DNA of 64,000 nucleotides, from assembly GCA_015039465.1 (NCBI GenBank), contig MU130360.1:418834-482833 (forward strand). The letters run 5' to 3'. Shown piece by piece: positions 49,643 to 61,230 of this stretch (positions are counted from its first letter, which is position 1; each line of letters opens with the position of its first letter). Below the pieces are notes generated by a model, which was not told where the DNA came from, did no database searches, and saw only the letters and a program-made list of their open reading frames with translations. The translations under genes and the position numbers were made by a program. The DNA comes from Phlegmacium glaucopus (taxonomy: Eukaryota; Basidiomycota; Agaricomycetes; Agaricales; Cortinariaceae).

Positions 49643-49947
49643 TAGAGTAATTATGTATGTAAATTGTTAAATTCGAGTTTCTACAAGTTTCCTAGGTTCC
49701 CACACCCCACCCAACAGGTGTGTTTCCTGGAAAAGGGACATAAGTTTCCTGATGTCTGAGTTTCCATAGTTTCTGTGTGTTTTCTCATGTTTTCTATGTT
49801 GTGCAACCTCTGGAAACTCAGATGCAAAGTTACTGATGTAGTACCCCCAACTCTCTCTATAAAAGCTTATACTACATTTATTTCTTCCTCATTGGTTTGC
49901 TCTTATCAAGTTCTTTCGGAGTAACGAATAGTGATGCCGAAGTCCGG

Positions 49948-50153
49948 TGTGGCAGTGCAATCTGGCAAGACAGAGATAATTAGATAGATTAGATTAGATA
50001 CCTGGATATCATGTGACTACGTAGATACCTTAGCTACTCAGATACAAGTAAAACAAGCAACCAGCCTACTACGCTATCATACGCTATCCTGCAGCGTTGC
50101 TCGACGCGACTACGAGCCCTTAGCGTACCTCTAAGGTAATCTGGACTACTCCA
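49948..50153 (+). repeat. E2 5' LTR
   Basis: 206 bp; shares the TGTGGCAGTGC start with E1 LTRs but differs over the rest. Confidence 0.92.
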
Positions 50154-50155
50154 TT

Positions 50156-50171
50156 TGGTGACAACAGAGTG
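50156..50171 (+). promoter_or_regulatory. E2 primer binding site
   Basis: TGGTGACAACAGAGTG, identical to the E1 site at 33400 and also two bases after the LTR. Confidence 0.7.
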
Positions 50172-50413
50172 ATTCGAACCTAGCTACTCCAACTTTCGCT
50201 TTTCTGAGCACCTCCTGAGCTTCGTATTGCCAGCAGACACAATATCTCAACCACTAGACTCCCTCTGAAAACCTGATAACCCCGAGAATACTACCAGACA
50301 CCACAGCTACCTGCCAACCAGAATTCACAGAACAACAGATCTACACCAGCAAACCAGTTCTGTCACCCTAAACCTGCCTCGTCAACTCATCATTTTACTG
50401 TTCTCTCGTCACC

Positions 50414-51799
50414 ATGCCAGCTGCTACTGCCGAAAAACGTGCGCGTCAACGCGCCAACAAACTTATGCAGACTGAATCTGCCACCATACCTGTCACACTG
50501 CCAGCTCAAACCCCAGAGATCGTCTCTCTGCCCGCTCAGCTTACCAATTCTACCCCCTCTTTCACCATCCCCGCTGTTGCAGATGAACCAGCCACATGGC
50601 CAACCCCTGCCCCTTCAAAATTCACCATTTCCTACACTCCACTATCCATTACCTACCCAGAACCACCAAACCCAGCAGCAAAACTTCCAACTGATGCTGT
50701 TCGAGTCACCCGAGAGCAACTCACTCTCATGTTGCACCAATCATACATCCATGGCTCGGAACATGGCTGGAAGGCAAATGTAGTCATTGCAAGGGAGCGT
50801 CTTCAGGCTGAGTATGAGAAGGATATGGAGGATGCAACTACCAAATTTGCAGAACACGAGAAGCAGGTGACGGAAGCTCTTAACACCCAGTACAAGGAGC
50901 AGCTCCAACAGGCCCTTACGGACATGTTCGAACGTGAGCAGGAGCGCCGTGACGAGGAGTATGTCCATGCTTTCGAGCTCGGTCGCGCTGCTGGAATTCA
51001 AGATGAATGTGAATATCGGGAATCAGCTCACAAACCCCAGATCGATGTTGGCATCCAAGTTGGACCCACCACCACAGCTGTCTCCATTCAAACGAGCCCA
51101 TGCTTCACTCCTACACCCTCTTTTGCAACCATTTCCACCCAAACCGAGTCCCCTACCTACCAAAACCTCGAAATCGTGCCCCCCACTTTCGTTGACGTGT
51201 CACCGTCCCCGGCCGTCACCGAAAACAGAAAAAGCGCCCAATTTAGCGCCAAACGTGAACGCTCACCGTTGGTCACCATTTCCGGGTCTTCAACCCCTGC
51301 CCTCGCCGTTTCCGAGCCCATAGCACCACATGCTATCGTTTCAGCACCCGAAGCAGCGGAAATTGTCCAAAAATACCCGGAAACTCGAAAATCACATGTT
51401 TCCACTCAAAAACACCCGGAATTGCCCATTTTGACGCGTTTCAGCTGGGCAGACGATGCCGCATCACTCCCAACATTATACCTAGCACCTACGAAACATC
51501 CCCGTGACCTTTCCGGCCTTCGTTCTTCGTCAACAAACGCGTTTTCGTCCCTTCGACGCCGTCATCGAAAACAGGCCCAAAATCCCCGAAATTCATATCA
51601 ATTTAATTATTTTCAACCTCGTCATACCCATTCTCAACATTCCAATTCTGTTCATTCAACTCCTCACGCTCCATATCAATCTTCACAGCCATCTTCCTTC
51701 ATTTCACTGAACTGGGATCAAGACCCTCACCTCTTTCAGCTAAGTCACATATTGAGATCAATGGGATGGGTTCCCCCCAGTTTTTCTTATTCAAGATGA
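50414..51799 (+). CDS. E2 single ORF, 461 aa, coiled-coil protein of unknown type
   Basis: The only ORF of E2, intron-free and intact. The N-terminal ~95 residues are Pro/Ala/Thr-rich. Residues ~95-205 are highly charged and helical (LQAEYEKDMEDATTKFAEHE, EREQERRDEEYVHAFELGRA), a likely coiled coil. A disordered region follows, and the C-terminus ends with an aromatic motif ISLNWDQDPHLFQLSHILRS, then MGWVPPS. No CCHC knuckle, protease or RT. It may act as a gag-like packaging protein for the element, which is inference; the sequence itself resembles none of the gag cores I know. Confidence 0.75.
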   Translation: MPAATAEKRARQRANKLMQTESATIPVTLPAQTPEIVSLPAQLTNSTPSFTIPAVADEPATWPTPAPSKFTISYTPLSITYPEPPNPAAKLPTDAVRVTREQLTLMLHQSYIHGSEHGWKANVVIARERLQAEYEKDMEDATTKFAEHEKQVTEALNTQYKEQLQQALTDMFEREQERRDEEYVHAFELGRAAGIQDECEYRESAHKPQIDVGIQVGPTTTAVSIQTSPCFTPTPSFATISTQTESPTYQNLEIVPPTFVDVSPSPAVTENRKSAQFSAKRERSPLVTISGSSTPALAVSEPIAPHAIVSAPEAAEIVQKYPETRKSHVSTQKHPELPILTRFSWADDAASLPTLYLAPTKHPRDLSGLRSSSTNAFSSLRRRHRKQAQNPRNSYQFNYFQPRHTHSQHSNSVHSTPHAPYQSSQPSSFISLNWDQDPHLFQLSHILRSMGWVPPSFSYSR

Positions 51800-51805
51800 C
51801 AGCTA

Positions 51806-51849
51806 AAGGTTTACGCAACGAGGACGTTGCTTAGTTGAGGGGGGCCACA
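51806..51849 (+). promoter_or_regulatory. E2 pre-PPT hairpin and polypurine tract
   Basis: GCAACGAGGACGTTGC (6-bp stem, loop AGGA) is followed by GAGGGGGGCC and the 3' LTR. The same arrangement, with loop AGGG, occurs in E1 before the hAT insertion. Confidence 0.65.
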
Positions 51850-52055
51850 TGTGGCAGTGCAATCTGGCAAGACAGAGATAATTAGATAGATTAGATTAGA
51901 TACCTGGATATCATGTGACTACGTAGATACCTTAGCTACTCAGATACAAGTAAAACAAGCAACCAGCCTACTACGCTATCATACGCTATCCTGCAGCGTT
52001 GCTCGACGCGACTACGAGCCCTTAGCGTACCTCTAAGGTAATCTGGACTACTCCA
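51850..52055 (+). repeat. E2 3' LTR
   Basis: 206 bp, identical by eye to the 5' LTR. Confidence 0.92.
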
Positions 52056-52332
52056 CCGGTTCAGTCCGGTTCTCTGCCATTTTTGGCGAACCCTGAACCG
52101 AACTATTGGCCCGGTTCAGCCAATTGTCTGAACCTTGAACCCGGTTCTGGTCCGGTTCTCGGTTCAGAACCGAACTAATTACCATATTAGGCAAACATTC
52201 GGGCAAATTACGCCTCGTTGAACCTCAAAACAGGTTCGGTTCAGCCGTACCCTGAACTTTGAACCGAACTTCGGTCCGGTTCTCAAAAGTTCAGGTTCTC
52301 ACTTCGGTTCAGAACCGGACTACGGCATCACT

Positions 52333-52369
52333 CCCAGTGAAAATAGCACCGAAGTAGATCGAATTAAAT
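52333..52369 (+). repeat. Left 37-bp TIR
   Basis: Exact reverse complement of 61322-61358; the terminal bases CCCAGTG resemble CACTA-type ends (CACTGGG on the other strand). Confidence 0.85.
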
Positions 52370-52686
52370 ATAACTGATTCTAATTGTTTCGAATAATATC
52401 GAATAACATCGAAAAACTTGTGTCAACCATTGTGGGACCCGCTTACAAATCTGCCACGACGCTGGCTTGGCGCGCCTGGCGTCAGACATCCAACAGACAT
52501 CTAATTAGATCTAAAACATTGCCATTGCATATTGCAATTCGATGGTGCGCGTGCACACATCCAAGCAAGTTGTTACACACACTTGCTTGTGTAATCACAC
52601 CCACCCGACATCCACCAAAGTCGACGTCCAACATCCAACACAATCGATAATCGATAATTTGCCATTCACCTATCCCAGCTTCATCC

Positions 52687-53309
52687 ATGCCCCTCTCTCG
52701 TGCATATGCTTCACTTGACATCCTCAAGATCGAAACCCCTACCTTACTTCTCCGGGAATCTTCTCCACTTGCCCCTGGCCAATCATATTATCCTGGTAAA
52801 TTACCACTACACTCGAAACCCAAGTTGAACCTCTACCGGAAGACTCTCGTATCTTACTTGAAGAAAACAGCCCAGGGCCGGGAATTCCTACGTCAGATCA
52901 AGCAGCGACGCACGATGACACAGGTGATGTGGAATAGTCAGTATCAGTGAGTTTGACAATGCTAACGGCAAATCCCCAGGTCCAATATCCAGCATCTGGG
53001 GGCGTCAGACATTGAAGGGGGTCTATCTTAGACTATCTAAGGGAGTAGAGTACTCATAAAGGTGCAAAGAGAATATAATAAGAATAAGTGACATGCTGCG
53101 ACGTTCCTTGAGTACTCCCTCTTACAGCAGTGGTATGTTTGCCTTTCAATGAACATTTGCTGATTTTTTTCTTTAGGAAACAATCTTACTATGAAGATTC
53201 AACCAATATATCTGGACTTTTCAGCTTCGATTGCAGCAGCAAAGCACCAGCTTCTACCACCATCAATGCAGTTCCTGGCTATTTCGAGGCCGCAATATCT
53301 TCCACCTAG
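52687..53309 (+). CDS. Small unknown protein in the transposon, 130 aa
   Basis: Exons 52687-52946 and 53177-53309 sum to 393 nt. N-terminal part MPLSRAYASLDILKIETPTL, then a basic segment (YRKTLVSYLKKTAQGREFLR, QIKQRRT), and after the 230-nt intron KQSYYEDSTNISGLFSFDCS ending INAVPGYFEAAISST*. No family recognised. The long intron could hide another exon. The end of its last exon is the founder-like unit of the 222-bp tandem array that follows. Confidence 0.5.
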
Positions 53310-54170
53310 AACCTGTTCTCATGATAGTCAGCCGGGTATCGTCTGTATCATCCGTTTCTCTATGTATCATCTGTATCTATTTAGGTTCGTCCTATTTTTT
53401 TTTCTATCTCTTACAATTGCGAACATTTTCAACTTAGAGCTTTGTCAATCACAATAGGAGCGGCAAAGCACCAGCATCCACCGCCATCAAAGCAGTTCCT
53501 GGCTATTTCGAGGCCGCGATATCTTCTGCCTAGAACCTGTTCTCATGATAGTCAGCTGGGTATCGTCTGTATCGTCTGTTTCTCTATGTATCATCTGTAT
53601 CTATTTAGGTTCGTCCTCTTTTTTTCTATCTCTTACAATTGCTAACATTTTCAACTTAGAGCTTCGTCAATCACAATAGGAGCGGCAAAGCACCAGCATC
53701 CACCGCCATCAATGCAGTTCCTGGCTATTTCGAGGCCGCGATATCTTCTGCCTAGAACCTGTTCTCATGATAGTCAGCCGGGTATCGTCTGTATCGTCTG
53801 TTTCTCTATGTATCATCTGTATCTATTTAGGTTCGTCCTCTTTTTTTCTATCTCTTACAATTGCTAACGTTTTCAACTTAGAGCTTTGTCAATCACAATA
53901 GGAGCGGCAAAGCACCAGCATCCACCGCCATCAATGCAGTTCCTGGCTATTTCGAGGCCGCGATATCTTCCGCCTAGAACCTGTTCTCATGATAGTCAGC
54001 CGGGTATCGTCTGTATCGTCTGTTTCTCTATGTATCATCTGTATCTATTTAGGTTCGTCCTCTTTTTTTCTATCTCTTACAATTGCTAACATTTTCAACT
54101 TAGAGCTTTGTCAATCACAATAGGAGCGGCAAAGCACCAGCCTCCACCACCATCAATGCAATTTCAAGGC
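53225..54170 (+). repeat. Tandem array of ~222-bp units containing an intron-like segment
   Basis: Units begin TCAATCACAATAGGAGCGGC at 53447, 53669, 53891 and 54113 (the last partial), preceded by a more diverged copy from ~53,227. Each holds a coding-like piece (KAPASTAINAVPGYFEAAIS, stop) and a segment GTTCGTCC...TTTTTTTCTATC...TGCTAAC...CAACTTAG with every mark of a fungal intron. Confidence 0.85.
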
Positions 54171-54452
54171 TGTACTGTATCTATTTATGTTCAGCACTTA
54201 TTTTTGTTATCACTTCTTTTTATTATTGCTCGCTTCTTCTATCTGTTCTGATGAGAACTCCACTTGGAATCCGGACTGAATGGAGTGCTAAACTTTGATA
54301 AGGACTGTCAATGTGACAATCTCAGCTGACTGTGCCCTGCACTTATATATGTTTGTCTGTCAATTCAAATACCCTCTTACCGTTTCCTTCTGCACCCATC
54401 CTCTTCTGCACCCATCCTCTACTGCCACAGGTTATATTGTTCCCCCCTCAAT

Positions 54453-57400
54453 ATGGCCAAAAAGTATGTCTGCATATGTCTTGAGAGATGTAAAGGGGGT
54501 AAAGAGGTGTCTCGCTCTACTTACCACCGGCATAAGTTATACCGAGATAGTATTGTTACAGTCCCCTCTGCAGGGATGTCAGCAGTGATGGAAGTGGATG
54601 ATTCTGATTCTGGTTCTGATGAGGACAATACTAGAGGTTTGTTTGCTGAGGATACTGGTTCTGGAATGGATGTTGATGGCATTCCTGGGACTGGTATGGA
54701 GGTGGAACTACACACTGCTACAGACTTGGAGGTATGATAATATTTTAAATGGTGTTTGATCTAATACCAATACTCTTGCAGGTGGAAACTGAGTCTGTGG
54801 ATGCAGATCAGGATATGTTGTATCAATCATCTGGAGCTGCTATAGATCAAGAGGATACTATTGGCTTTGAGGATACTGATGCTGATGATCCAATGTCTGG
54901 GCCAGATCCTGGCTGCCAAGATTTGGATAACCAGGATGATGGATTGGATCCAGATGAAGACTTTGGAGATATTCCAGAGTCAGATGTTGATGAGTTTGAG
55001 CTTCACCAAGGGCAGCCTGAGAGCCCAGAGGAGCAAAGCCCCTCCTTGGATCTTGATGAACTTGCTGGGCTTGCTACCTTGAATAATTTGAGAATTTCTA
55101 TGGCCTTTATTCAGGCAATTGCATCATCATCTCTGGATGATGAATATTCAGGGTTAGACCCTTCAATTTTGCAGCGTATTAGAAATCCTCCAACTTCTAT
55201 TCCTCCTATCAGTGATAATCCAGGAATGCGCCTTGGATTGGATATATTTCTTGCGATGACTAATGCAGCACAAGGGACATATTCATCAGTCCGCAATGCC
55301 ATTCTTAGGAGATATCCAATGGATGAAATTCCATCTTATGAACAAATCAAACAATATATTTCTGATGTAACTGGGGTATTCTCTATTGCCCATGATATGT
55401 GTATCAATAGCTGCCTTGCATTTACTGGTCCATTCAAAGATCTGAATGTTTGTCCAGAATGTGGAGAAGTGCGATATGATGCTATAACCAAGAAGCCCCG
55501 GCAAATATTTCAGACAATTCTACTTGGGCCTTTATTGCAATCCCTGAAACTAAATGAACAAAGTTCAGAGGCCTTACATTATCGTCATATTCTCCAGCAT
55601 AAAGTCAATGAGCTTCTCATAGAACATAATGGTGAGCTGCCTTGGTTGGAGGATATTATGCATGGACAAGCATTTAATGATGCTATAAATGATGGCCGTA
55701 TCAAGCATGATGATCTTGTTCTAATGATGTCATTTGATGGCGCTCAGTTATATGCCAATAAAGCTTCTGACTGCTGGATTTTTATATGGGTTATTCTTGA
55801 TCATGCTCCAGATGGCCGATATACAAAGAAGAGAGTTCTGCCTGGAGGGTTTATTCCTGGACCTAATAAACCAAAACATACTGACTCATATCTGTTTCCA
55901 AGCTTGCACCATCTTTCAGCATTGCAAAAGGAAGGTCTCTGTATGTGGGATGCCAGTAAACAAGAAATAACAACTTCCCATCCATTTTTTTGTCTAGCAA
56001 CAGCAGATGGGCCTGGAATGGCATACCTAAATGGTTTGGTTGGTCATCATGGGAAAAATGGCTGTAGATTATTCTGTACCTTGCCTGGTCGTCATAAGCA
56101 AGGAGGATCACATTATTACCCAGCATTACTCAAGCCATATGATTATAATATTGAGGGTTCCAATCACCCAGACATTAATGTTGATAGCCTTCCTTCATAT
56201 TCAGTCCAAGACTATGAGCAGAAACTAAAATATGTTATGGCATCCAGAAATGAAACACAACACAAAAGACGTCGTTTAGATACAGGAATTTCAAAACCAA
56301 GCATCTTTCTTGGACTTCCTCCAAAGCACCGCTTTGATGTTCCTGGATGCTTTGGATCAGATATCATGCACCTTGCATCACTAAACATTCCTGATTTATT
56401 CATCAACCTTTGGAGAGGAACATTTGATTGTGACCCTAAAGATGATAAATCAACCTGGGACTGGGCAGTCTTACAGGGGGTTGTATGGGAAGATCATGGA
56501 AAAGATGTAGCTGCTTGTACTCCTTATCTCCCTGGTTCATTTGATCGTCCCCCTCGCAATCCTGCTGAAAAAATATCTAGTGGCTATAAAGCATGGGAGT
56601 TTCTTCTGTACCTTTATGGACTTGGTCCTGCACTGCTATACAACATTCTACCTGAAATGTATTGGATACATTACTGCAAGTTGGTTTATGCTATGCGGAT
56701 TATGAACCAACACCGTATTTCAACAGCACATCTAAAAGAGGCCCATTCAGCTCTGCTACAATTTGTTTATGAGTTTGAACTACTCTATTGTCAGCGCCGT
56801 CCTGAACGACTTCACTTTGTCCGCCAAAGCATTCATGCACTAACTCATTTGGGGCCTGAAGTTGTTCGTCTTGGTCCTCTTATTCTTTCTTCACAATGGG
56901 TAATGGAGAGAACAATTGGGAATCTTGGTGAAGAGATTCGTCAGCATTCTAATCCTTATGCCAATCTTTCAGAACGGGGTCTGCAGCGATGTCAAGTCAA
57001 TACATTAAAAGCAATGATTCCAGAGTTGGAAGAAGAGAAACCAAAAATACCTAGAGGAGCCCAAGACATTGAGGAAGGTTATGTTCTTCTCCGAGCAAGG
57101 GACAGGACATGGTATAAGTTCAAGGAATATGAGTTGGCTGCTGTGAGAAAAGCAAATATCTCATATACAGCAGGTGACTATCTAGCAGTATACAGATGGG
57201 CAAGGCTCCAACTGCCAAATGGCCAAGTAGCCCGATCACTTTGGAAAGAGAGCCTGAAGCCTTTGACTAAGATTAGAATATCTAGAAATGTCAAGGTATG
57301 TACACAAATATAATTAAGTGTATATCACTCAATAAAACAATTCTTATCACAGATAATAACTGAAAATCGAAGCATTCATTTTGCAGAGGTCTTATTTTAT

Positions 57401-57703
57401 TTTCAGCTTCCAATAACACTGAATGAAGAAAGGAAAATTGAAACAGATGCTCTTGTATCAAGATATTCTCCTCCACATGCAGATATTCTCAAGAAATCCT
57501 ACAACACATACTGGTCATGTACACATGGCAGAATTGAGGACATAGAGGTTATTTCTGTGAAGACAATTTTGTCTGTTGTTTCAATCATTCCTCATAAACT
57601 ATTCCAGGATGATTCTGATCACCGATATTTTGTAGTTGAGAAGCCTGGCCTTGAGATTGCTTGCTTGGGTGGAGTAGAGGAGAATATACCAGATGAATTC
57701 TAA
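54453..57703 (+). CDS. Plavaka-type (CACTA-like) transposase, 1,041 aa
   Basis: Exons 54453-54731, 54782-57295, 57353-57388 and 57407-57703 sum to 3,126 nt. The N-terminus holds a Cys/His zinc-finger-like motif (YVCICLERCKGGKEVSRSTY followed by HRH). A long acidic region (residues ~45-190) comes next. The catalytic part shows the family's hallmark blocks: CLAFTGPFKDLNVCPECGEV, LMMSFDGAQLYANKASDCW, GPNKPKHTDSYLFPSL, DGPGMAYLNGLVGHHGKNGC, KPSIFLGLPPKHRF, FGSDIMHLASLNIPDL, STWDWAVLQGVVWEDHGKDV, LPGSFDRPPRNPAEKISSGY, YQRR-like YCQRRPERLHFVRQSIHALT, and SQWVMERTIGNLGEEIRQHS. No stop or frameshift, so it may be active. The gene is markedly more AT-rich than host genes. Confidence 0.88.
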
Positions 57704-58277
57704 CACATTTTTACATAGGTATTTAGTTTCATGTTCTGAACCATTGTTAGTAATACATTCCTGCTTTGAATTGTATTGTTGTTATTATGTAAGACATAAG
57801 CACACAGATGCCCTGAGCATGTCTACCATGCCTCATGTCAAATAATAAATATTTCTTAGTACAAGGACATGGCTGCTAACTTTATGAAGACAAATATATT
57901 ATCAGATTACAATGATGTACAAGAAAAAATGAATGATAACATTAATGTACTAGTAGCTGTTAAGGATGGCCATAGTTTTGTTGGAGATACTAATGTTGTG
58001 TACATCATAGATATATAATATGTCATCTTTCTGACCTTCTTTCTTTTCTTCTTCTTACTATCATTGGCTAGAGCAGTAGCCTTGGAGGTCTTTTTGGCTG
58101 GCAGCCTTGGAACTTAATATGGCTATAGCTTTGTTGGAGATACCAGTGGATGGACCTACTACTCAATAACAATTTCCATACTTATATATAATATTTGAAT
58201 GTTGTTAGTTATTTTATTGTCGGTTATTTATATTTATGTATTATTAATATTATTCCCAAAACAGACCCGTTGACCGT
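57704..58277. other. AT-rich spacer between transposase and accessory gene
   Basis: No ORF of note. CTTCTTTCTTTTCTTCTTCTT at ~58,035 is a pyrimidine tract. The final ~80 bp before 58,278 would be the accessory gene's promoter. Confidence 0.5.
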
Positions 58278-60999
58278 ATGTTACCCGACACCCATGTCAC
58301 CAGCGCCAGGCTGTTTACTGTCTCTGAGTGGACCTCTTCTCTGCCCGAAAGTGAGCTGGAACCACAAAGTCCTCACCTGGTGGATGCATCTTGGTCAGGA
58401 TGTAATGTTAGTTCAGCTGCAAAAATCGTCATTAGACCGTGACTATAACTTACTTTATTTTACTAATTTTGCAGAGCTACCCATCTGATAATGTTCACTC
58501 GTTTTTACCTCCCAACGTCTGCCGGAGCATCTCAGCTGGATATTCTGAAGTCCATGGGTCCAATTTGAGGCCTCGAGGCCTACGAAGCTCACCTGCATCC
58601 AGTTCTGGTCGCGACATTTCACTGACTCGATCCGGCTCCTCTTTGTCAAATTCAAGTACAAGCTCTTATTCTGTTACGATGCACCACTCAAATGAAGAAC
58701 TTCGGAAAGAAAATTTGGTTCTTCGTACGAAGTTAGAGACTTTACAGTATGTACAAATTTTACACTTACCCCCTCCAAACGGCAGCTTACCCTTGTTCTC
58801 AGAAATGCATACGAGATTTTAGCACAATCTGTTCAGCCAACTGCTCAAAATTCAACTTATTTAAGTACCAACTCGCTTGGCCTCTCTTTTCTCAAGTCGG
58901 AAACCCCACTGCTTTCCCCATGTCCTTCAATCTTGGGCCTCAAGTCATTACATGCTCGCGAAGATCATCCTGACATCAAATTCTGGACGAGAAGCGACTG
59001 GGTAGCGTCCAAAGACATTGCCGTCAGTTCGGACCACTCAGGAACCGCAGCGCGTGGGAGGAGTCGTGCTGCCAGGGGGGAGAACGTTTCCATGAACTTC
59101 ATTGAGGATATCAATGGTCAGGTGATTGACGGCCACAAGGCATCGGAAATTAGAAAGGCTATTAGGGAGCTCTGGGTGGAGATGGATCAGGGGGGGGTTG
59201 CGCCACCGACTTGGTCAAAAGTCCCTCATACAGTTGTCATGAATTTTCGGCAACGATTGTATGATCAGTTCCCGGAGCTTGCATATTGTGATGGGCATTG
59301 GAAGCTGGATAAGATTTGTACTGACAATTACTCACAATGGTTCAAAACGCAGAACAGCAGCAAGATTTCACAGCAATCCACCAGCGCTATCAAGCGACCG
59401 GTAACGCCTGGGCCTGATTCATTACCTCCATCAAAGAAACCGAAGTCAGGCCCTCAATTGAAGACAATCATACATGGTAAGTCTTTCAATATGAGAATCT
59501 GAGACCGATTGACAACTACGATGATAGGGAGGAGCAGCGGCAGTCAACCTCAAGCTCAGGCTCACGCAGAGGTTAGGTGTTTTATTTCACATTACTAAAT
59601 TACTTAAAGCCGACTCGATATAGGCCAACTCCATCCTACAACCAACCAAATCCCCCCAGCCTCAACCCAATGCAGACATTTTGAAACCAGTGATACCATT
59701 AGTGACGATTCAGGACCTGGACATGAATACTTCAAGAGCAGCTACACCCCCACCGAGTCCTACGATGGTGATGGCGACGGCGACGGCGACTGCACTGCAA
59801 TCAGTACAGGATGTGGGACTACAAGGTAATGTCTTCATTAATACACGAAAATGCGAATCTAACTTCAATAGGATCTGAGTCCAGCATGCAAATCGACAAT
59901 CATCTATCCCTGGGCCTGCAGATTCCCTCATCCTCGTCAAATCCAGATACAATCCCAGTCCCGCTTCCCATAGGAATCCATGGTGATGGGGATGGGAACA
60001 TGCTTGTCGCATCTTCTCCCAATACAGGACCGGAGTTTGGGGCTCACAAGGTAAGTAACAGCATTTCATATGTATACTACGATCCATACTAACCAATTTA
60101 ATGCATTGACGTAGCATGCTGGTGCTGAGCCTGCAAATATCAACCTGGACCCCGTTCTCCCAGGAGTCCACAGTGACGAAATGCTAATGGAGCCGCAACA
60201 TCAGGAGTGTGATGTTGCGGCTCCTGTTTATCAGGAACAATGTCCTCCCATTTCGATGCCAAAGGTTTGTTTAATCTCTCGACTAAAACAAACAACTATT
60301 GCTAACTTGACTCGGAATATATTCCTATGCTACCCGGTTAGCTCAAAAATCCTCTCGCAGGAATCACTCGTTCTCAGTCTGCCTCAACATCAATTGTCTT
60401 AGGATCGACGTGGACCCCTCCCATCCACCCTATAGTTTCTACAGCCTCCATAATCGCCAACGCTGCCGCTCCCATGACGACAACACCAGCACCTTCCATC
60501 AATGATGTCCCGGTACTACCAAACCAGATTGCAGATACCAGCGTCAAACAGTCCATGGTGCCGGTGAAGGCAACTACGAGAAAATCTGGGAAAATGAGGA
60601 CTTCGAAATCAACAACAGCTAGGTATTTATTCGATATTCAGTGTCTATTCACATGTATTCTTACATATCTCATTGATGTTTGCAAGGAACCTGTGTGCTA
60701 TCGATTGGCTCAAAAGCAATCCAAAGGGAACCTACGAAGAGTTTGCAAATTATTTTGACGGACTTCCGCAGGCTGAGCTTAAGGTCCGCTATATTTTTCC
60801 TGTGTCTATCCACTTCGATACAATGTTAATGACTTTATTGATTTACCATCTGTCTAGATCTACCAAGCTCTCGAAGCCAATGCGGTGGGTAACATTGTAC
60901 TTGAAGCTTGAAAGTATACTGTATCTCTGATTGTGAATCAAACAGAAAATGGCGAAAGCCGCTTCGCGAGGTGCATCAACTGGGACCACTGGCAAATAA
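58278..60999 (+). CDS. Accessory protein of unknown function in the transposon, 702 aa
   Basis: Eleven exons (58278-58406, 58475-58746, 58803-59476, 59528-59571, 59624-59825, 59872-60050, 60115-60264, 60342-60622, 60687-60783, 60858-60884, 60946-60999) sum to 2,109 nt with every junction GT-AG. A short coiled coil (NEELRKENLVLRTKLETLQ) precedes a folded domain (~residues 190-340): HPDIKFWTRSDWVASKDIAV, MNFIEDINGQVIDGHKASEI, RKAIRELWVEMDQGGVAPPT, KLDKICTDNYSQWFK. A Ser/Pro-rich linker follows, and the C-terminus has a second conserved-looking block, NLCAIDWLKSNPKGTYEEFA, then NYFDGLP. I have the impression of similar proteins repeated in Agaricomycete genomes, but no function is known to me. 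Confidence 0.75.
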
Positions 61000-61230
61000 G
61001 TGGCAGGGAGCGTGTTGATAGCTGGGCAAGAGGGTTTCAATCTATAGCTGTTTCCATATCATTTTAATTAGTTTTTTGCCGAATACCATCTAATTGCATC
61101 GAATCATATCTAATAAGATCGAGAGACCAAAAAACGAAAGTGCCCCGAGTATTGAATTAGATGGAATTCGGGTTAATTCTATGATATTCTATTGTATTCT
61201 ATTGTATTTGACTGGAAACTATTTTATTCG

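Larger units (their letters stand above)
49948..52055 (+). mobile_element. Non-autonomous LTR retrotransposon E2 with identical LTRs
   Basis: Two 206-bp LTRs (49948-50153, 51850-52055) look identical base for base, starting TGTGGCAGTGCAATC and ending GGACTACTCCA. Direct repeats CCGG (49944-49947, 52056-52059) are a 4-bp target duplication. The interior has a primer site (TGGTGACAACAGAGTG, 50156), one ORF, a hairpin and a polypurine tract, but no protease, RT or integrase. Identical LTRs mean a very recent insertion. Confidence 0.92.
49929..52332. mobile_element. hAT-type MITE split by LTR element E2
   Basis: Left piece TAGTGATGCCGAAGTCCGG (49929-49947) and right piece 52056-52332, ending CCGGACTACGGCATCACT, form inverted ends of the same type as the 39,517 element (TAGTG..CC.AAGT.CGG) with GGTTCGGTTC/GAACCG-rich sub-termini. 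Without E2 it would be ~290 bp. The final A and right target duplication are missing because the next element's CCCAGTG end abuts at 52333. Confidence 0.75.

Noticed and set aside
53225..54170. CRISPR-like array
   Set aside because: Units are contiguous 222-bp tandem repeats without unique spacers, in a fungal genome.
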